Assembly: GCF_004363655.1 (NCBI RefSeq)
Contig: NZ_SNZH01000011.1
Location: 109,648-173,647, forward strand
Source: Tahibacter aquaticus
GTDB lineage: Bacteria > Pseudomonadota > Gammaproteobacteria > Xanthomonadales > Rhodanobacteraceae
Length of the DNA: 64,000 nt
Reading direction: 5' to 3'
The notes beneath the pieces are model-generated. The model had not been told where the DNA came from. It saw nothing but the letters and a program-made list of their open reading frames with translations, and searched no databases. Positions 60,715-64,000 of the stretch are shown here, piece after piece. Numbering within the stretch: the stretch's first letter is position 1; every line of letters begins with the position of its first letter. The position numbers and the translations under genes were made by a program.

Positions 60715-63189
60715 ATGTGCAAGACAACCGCCAGCCTGCTCGCTGCAGGCCTGATCGCCGGCATCGCCACATCGGCGCTTGCACAGAGCGCCGGCGAGCT
60801 GCAGCTGCCGCAGTGGTCGCAGACCTTTCGCTTGCGCGCAAACACCGCGGAGCGTCCGCTGCAGACCTTGCAGGGCAGCTGGCTGCGCCTGGGCGACGGC
60901 ACGCACCTGGTTGCCGCGCGGGATATGCCCGGTTCGGACGGCTTTCGCCTGCGTGCACTGGAGCCGGACGGCCGCGAACGCTTCACGCTGCCGCTGCAGC
61001 CAGAATCCTATGCCGGCGAAGCGGTGGTACAGCTGGCGCACGATGCCGCTGGCGGCGGTGCATTCGTCCTCAGCGATGTCGCCGGCGACTGGCGTCCGGC
61101 CCGGCTCGATCTGCTGCAGCCTGACGGCACAGGCCTGTGGCAGCAGGCAATGCCGGAAGGTGCAGGCGATGCAAAGCAGCTGAGCACCTATGGCAACGCT
61201 GCAGTCCTGGTCCTGCAGGACGCCGTTTTGCAAGCCATAGACCGCAGCGGAACGGTGCGCTGGGCGTTCTATCCGGGACAGAACGAAAGCCTGCTGCATC
61301 ACGGCGGCGTCGCCTTCGACGATGACAGCGGCACTACCTGGCTGGCCGGCAGCGGCGGTCTGCGCGGCATGCCGGATGGCGACCGTGTTGCCGCCGTGCG
61401 CCGCTTCGATGCCAGCGGTACGCTGCTGTCGCTGGATACTTTCCGTTGTCCACAATGCAGCCAAAGCCGCGCGACCGCGATCGACCTGCTGCCCGACGGC
61501 GAAGCCGTCGTCGTCGGCCGTTCCGGCGAGGGCGAGCCCGGCTTCGTCGCGTTCTACCATGCCGACGGCACACGCCGGCTGCGCTTGGATACGCCGCCCG
61601 GGAGCGGCTACGACCGCCTGGTACACGATGAACTCGGCACGATCTATGCTTTTTCCGCCAGCGACAGCCGCGTCGTTGCGCTGGGCCGCGACGGCAGCGT
61701 GCTGTGGCAGCGCGAAGGTGCCGACATGGCAGCGCTGGACCAGGGTGTGCTGGTTTCGCCACCGTTTCCGCGCCGCGCCGGTGCACTAGGGGTCGATGCG
61801 TACAGCGCTTCCGGCCAGCTGAGATGGTCGCGTCAGATCGAAAGCAGCGACGGCCTGCGGGCCGGCGGCGCACGCTGGGACAATGGCCGCATTACACTGC
61901 TGGCGCAGATCCAGCGCAGCGACAGCGGCTGTGGTATCGCTCCGCATGTGATCAGCCTGAACAGCCAGGGCGCCGTGCTGGACGATCTGCGCGCCTGCAG
62001 CATGCCGGTCATACGCTCGATCAGCAGCACCAGCGCCAACCCCCTCGGCGGCATCATCGGCAATCTGCAGGGCACTCTGGTGCAGCTGTCGCCCGACGCG
62101 CAGCGCCGCTGGCAATATCCCGCCTGCCCCGCCTGCGTCGCCGACGACAGCACCCTGGCCGGCGCCAGCCACGTCTACGCGGACGGCTCGGCCTGGATCG
62201 CACTGGCCAGGTCGGCCCCGTCGGCGCTGGGCCTGCGCCGCGCACTGCTGCGCATCGGCGCCGACGGCTCGGTCCTGAGCGAAACCGAATTTCCCGCCAT
62301 TGCCCGCACCACGATGCATGCCGGCGTGCTGCTGGCTGATGCCGATCGCGCCATCGACATTGCTGCACACGCCGGCGGCCTGCGCTGGTCGCGCGTTTCC
62401 GCTGCGGGCGTACTGCAGGAGACGCGCAGCATCGGCCTGCCGGGCAGCAGCGATACGGTTGATCTGCTCGACTCGCGGCTGTGGCCGGACGGCAGCGTCA
62501 GCCTGGTCACGTCGCGGCGCAATTTTCTCGGCTGCCAGACTTCTCCACCTAGCCCGGTTTCCTGCACACCGGCATTGACCACGCTGTTGCGCCTCGACGC
62601 CGACGGCAGCGAGCGCTGGCGCGTCGAACTGGGCCTGGGCTGGCCCTATGTCGGCATCAATGCCGATGGCAGCAGCCTGGCGTTTTCCGTCGCGAGCCAG
62701 CAGCCCGTGCGTGCGCGCCCGATCGATGCCAACGGCACTGCCGCCGCAACCCTGGATGTCGGCACGCTGAGCAGCGACTTCTCGTTCGCCGGCATGGGCC
62801 CGGTACGCGGCAGATACCTGATCAGCACGGGCAGCGACCTCTATCTGCTGGACAGCCAGGCGGCCATCCTGGCAAAGCGCCCAGGCGACAACGACGCCTG
62901 CTGCCGCCTCTACGCCCAGGGCGACTACGGTTTTCTCGTCAGTAGCGTGAACGCCGATGCGGCCCTGCTGTCGGCGGACGATCTGTCGCTGACTGCCCGC
63001 TTCGATCTCGACGGCCAGGCCAATACCGGTCTGCAGGGCGGCCGCTGGTTCTGGCATCTGTTCGATGACGGCAGCATCTATTCCTCGATACGCCGGCCGG
63101 CGGAATACCTGCTGGGCGGACGCCTTTCGCGCTTTGCCGTGCCGGGCTCGCCCGCTGCCGACCGCGTGTTTCTCGACCGTTTCGACTGA
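60715..63189 (+). CDS. Secreted beta-propeller-like protein
   Basis: An 824-residue secreted protein: signal peptide MCKTTASLLAAGLIAGIATSALA, then many beta-propeller-like repeats with ALxxDG..L or LDxDGSxRW patterns (ALEPDGRERF, AIDRSGTVRWAF, ALGRDGSVLWQREG, QLSPDAQRRWQY, RIGADGSVLSE, RLDADGSERWRVEL). Several Cys pairs (CPQC, CPAC) suggest disulfides. It ends PAADRVFLDRFD, a short C-terminal tail of a kind common on exported proteins of this group and possibly a sorting signal. No enzyme motif seen. A paralogue follows after 329 bases. Confidence 0.82.
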   Translation: MCKTTASLLAAGLIAGIATSALAQSAGELQLPQWSQTFRLRANTAERPLQTLQGSWLRLGDGTHLVAARDMPGSDGFRLRALEPDGRERFTLPLQPESYAGEAVVQLAHDAAGGGAFVLSDVAGDWRPARLDLLQPDGTGLWQQAMPEGAGDAKQLSTYGNAAVLVLQDAVLQAIDRSGTVRWAFYPGQNESLLHHGGVAFDDDSGTTWLAGSGGLRGMPDGDRVAAVRRFDASGTLLSLDTFRCPQCSQSRATAIDLLPDGEAVVVGRSGEGEPGFVAFYHADGTRRLRLDTPPGSGYDRLVHDELGTIYAFSASDSRVVALGRDGSVLWQREGADMAALDQGVLVSPPFPRRAGALGVDAYSASGQLRWSRQIESSDGLRAGGARWDNGRITLLAQIQRSDSGCGIAPHVISLNSQGAVLDDLRACSMPVIRSISSTSANPLGGIIGNLQGTLVQLSPDAQRRWQYPACPACVADDSTLAGASHVYADGSAWIALARSAPSALGLRRALLRIGADGSVLSETEFPAIARTTMHAGVLLADADRAIDIAAHAGGLRWSRVSAAGVLQETRSIGLPGSSDTVDLLDSRLWPDGSVSLVTSRRNFLGCQTSPPSPVSCTPALTTLLRLDADGSERWRVELGLGWPYVGINADGSSLAFSVASQQPVRARPIDANGTAAATLDVGTLSSDFSFAGMGPVRGRYLISTGSDLYLLDSQAAILAKRPGDNDACCRLYAQGDYGFLVSSVNADAALLSADDLSLTARFDLDGQANTGLQGGRWFWHLFDDGSIYSSIRRPAEYLLGGRLSRFAVPGSPAADRVFLDRFD

Positions 63190-63518
63190 GGCGGTGACGG
63201 GCGGCACCGGTCGGATGGGTGGGATTTTCGGTGGATTTCCGGCATTTCACAAATTACGCAGACTTCTATTTCTGAAGAATAGCGATAGCAATTCACTATT
63301 TTTTTGGCAACCGCTCCGTCTGACAGGTAGATTGCCGGCCAATTCACGGCAAAAATCGGCGTTTTCCAAGCCGATCTGGCGGACATTCGTACGAGAAAAC
63401 CACACTGGAAAATTGCGCCGATTTTTTGGGGGGAATTTTCCACTTCCCCCGTCTACCCAGTGCTCAGTGCAGCGCCGCGGCCGACGCCGCTTCAACGACA
63501 CCGCCGGGAGACAAGACC
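63190..63518 (+). other. AT-rich intergenic region between the two propeller genes
   Basis: No gene seen. GC content is clearly lower than its surroundings, with T-runs at 63298-63305 and 63423-63428. A weak hairpin AATAG/CTATT followed by TTTTT (63279-63306) could end the first transcript. ATCGGC...GCCGAT (63356-63377) is an inverted repeat. The region presumably holds the promoter of the next gene. GGGAG at 63506-63510 is its ribosome-binding site. Confidence 0.5.
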
Positions 63519-64000
63519 ATGCCGCCGAAATTCCACCGATTGCTTCGCCTTGCTGCGCTGACCGCGCTGGCAGGACTGGGCACCGCCGCGCAGGCACAGA
63601 CAGCGCCGCAGTGGACGCGCCTGCTCTCCGCCTACGAACCCAGCGATGAAGACGTGTACGACCGGCGCCACTGGGCGGTGGACAAGGACGGCGGTAGCGT
63701 CCTTGCCGGCAGATCTGCAGCGGGCGTGATACTGCGCCGGTTCGCGGCGGACGGAAGCGAGCGTTTCACGAAGACGTTCCAGCCGGACCGGCTGCCACTG
63801 CCGTCGAACCAGATCACTATCGCCATCGTCGCGGTCGATCCGGCCAGCGATGCGACCTACGCCGTTTTAAGCGGTCCTGTCGACTTCACCCCGACGACGA
63901 TCAAGCACTGCAATCTGCTGCGCTACAGCAGCCAGGGCGTGCGCGAACTGAGCCTGGCCGTGCCGCCGGCCAATGGCGGTGCCGGCGACTGCCTGGAGCT
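63519..64000 (+). CDS. Secreted beta-propeller-like protein, N-terminal fragment
   Basis: The first about 160 residues of a paralogue of the preceding protein, running off the right edge. Signal peptide MPPKFHRLLRLAALTALAGLGTAAQA, then QTAPQWTRLLSAYEPSDEDVYDRRHWAVDKDGGSVLAGRS, the same start-of-propeller layout (W, RRFAADGSERFTKTF) as its neighbour. The start is set by the signal peptide and the GGGAG eight bases upstream. The stop lies outside the window. Confidence 0.82.
   Translation, partial: MPPKFHRLLRLAALTALAGLGTAAQAQTAPQWTRLLSAYEPSDEDVYDRRHWAVDKDGGSVLAGRSAAGVILRRFAADGSERFTKTFQPDRLPLPSNQITIAIVAVDPASDATYAVLSGPVDFTPTTIKHCNLLRYSSQGVRELSLAVPPANGGAGDCLE

Overview
The window is chromosomal DNA of a high-GC gammaproteobacterium, most likely of the order Lysobacterales (Xanthomonadales), perhaps a Dokdonella/Rhodanobacter-type organism. 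This rests on the comF/bioB-bioF-bioH-bioC arrangement, the protein families present (modified-peptide system cyclases and dehydrogenases, secreted proteins ending in a short DRVFLDRFD-like tail) and codon usage. No strain-level identification is possible from sequence alone. No rRNA, tRNA, prophage, transposase or CRISPR array was recognised.

Layout. 1-2.1 kb: the start of an ECF sigma factor, an AhpD-like carboxymuconolactone decarboxylase and a LysR regulator. 2.1-7.3 kb: comF divergent from a tight biotin operon (bioB, bioF, a DUF7079-type gene, bioH, bioC) with a BirA-like operator between them. 7.3-13.7 kb: a VWA/MoxR pair around a lipoprotein gene, tex, and ompW behind a perfect FNR/ANR box. 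13.9-17.6 kb: mnmG, then two near-identical sigma-54 promoters, one reading into a strongly structured untranslated RNA and the other into a 66-residue protein, then a Tyr/Gly-rich lipoprotein. 17.7-26.8 kb: housekeeping genes (pepN, a PLP dehydratase, a DMT transporter, tag, cytochrome b561, fpr, yadG/yadH).

26.9-40.7 kb is the most interesting region. A cyclic-nucleotide-binding/GGDEF protein is followed by two tandem copies of a three-gene module: a class III nucleotidyl cyclase-TPR protein, a convergent small precursor-like peptide with a Nif11/NHLP-like leader, and a SagB-like flavin dehydrogenase. This is the experimentally uncharacterised 'putative modified peptide / peptide modification system cyclase / peptide maturation dehydrogenase' type of RiPP locus. 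It abuts a TetR-controlled DevBCA/MacB-like exporter operon that has a clear palindromic operator over its promoter. No YcaO or other cyclodehydratase is present.

40.9-45.3 kb: two paralogous hemerythrin-like proteins, a DUF3050 (haem-oxygenase-like) protein and hslVU. 45.3-46.0 kb: a perfectly phased 121-bp palindromic tandem repeat, with one degenerate half copy at 58.75 kb. 46.0-60.6 kb: hrpB, a barstar-like protein, a secreted protein, tatD, a MotA/MotB-like pair, an SRPBCC protein, two methyltransferases, rluE, a LysR regulator and aceK. 60.7-64 kb: two paralogous secreted beta-propeller-like proteins, the second cut by the window end.
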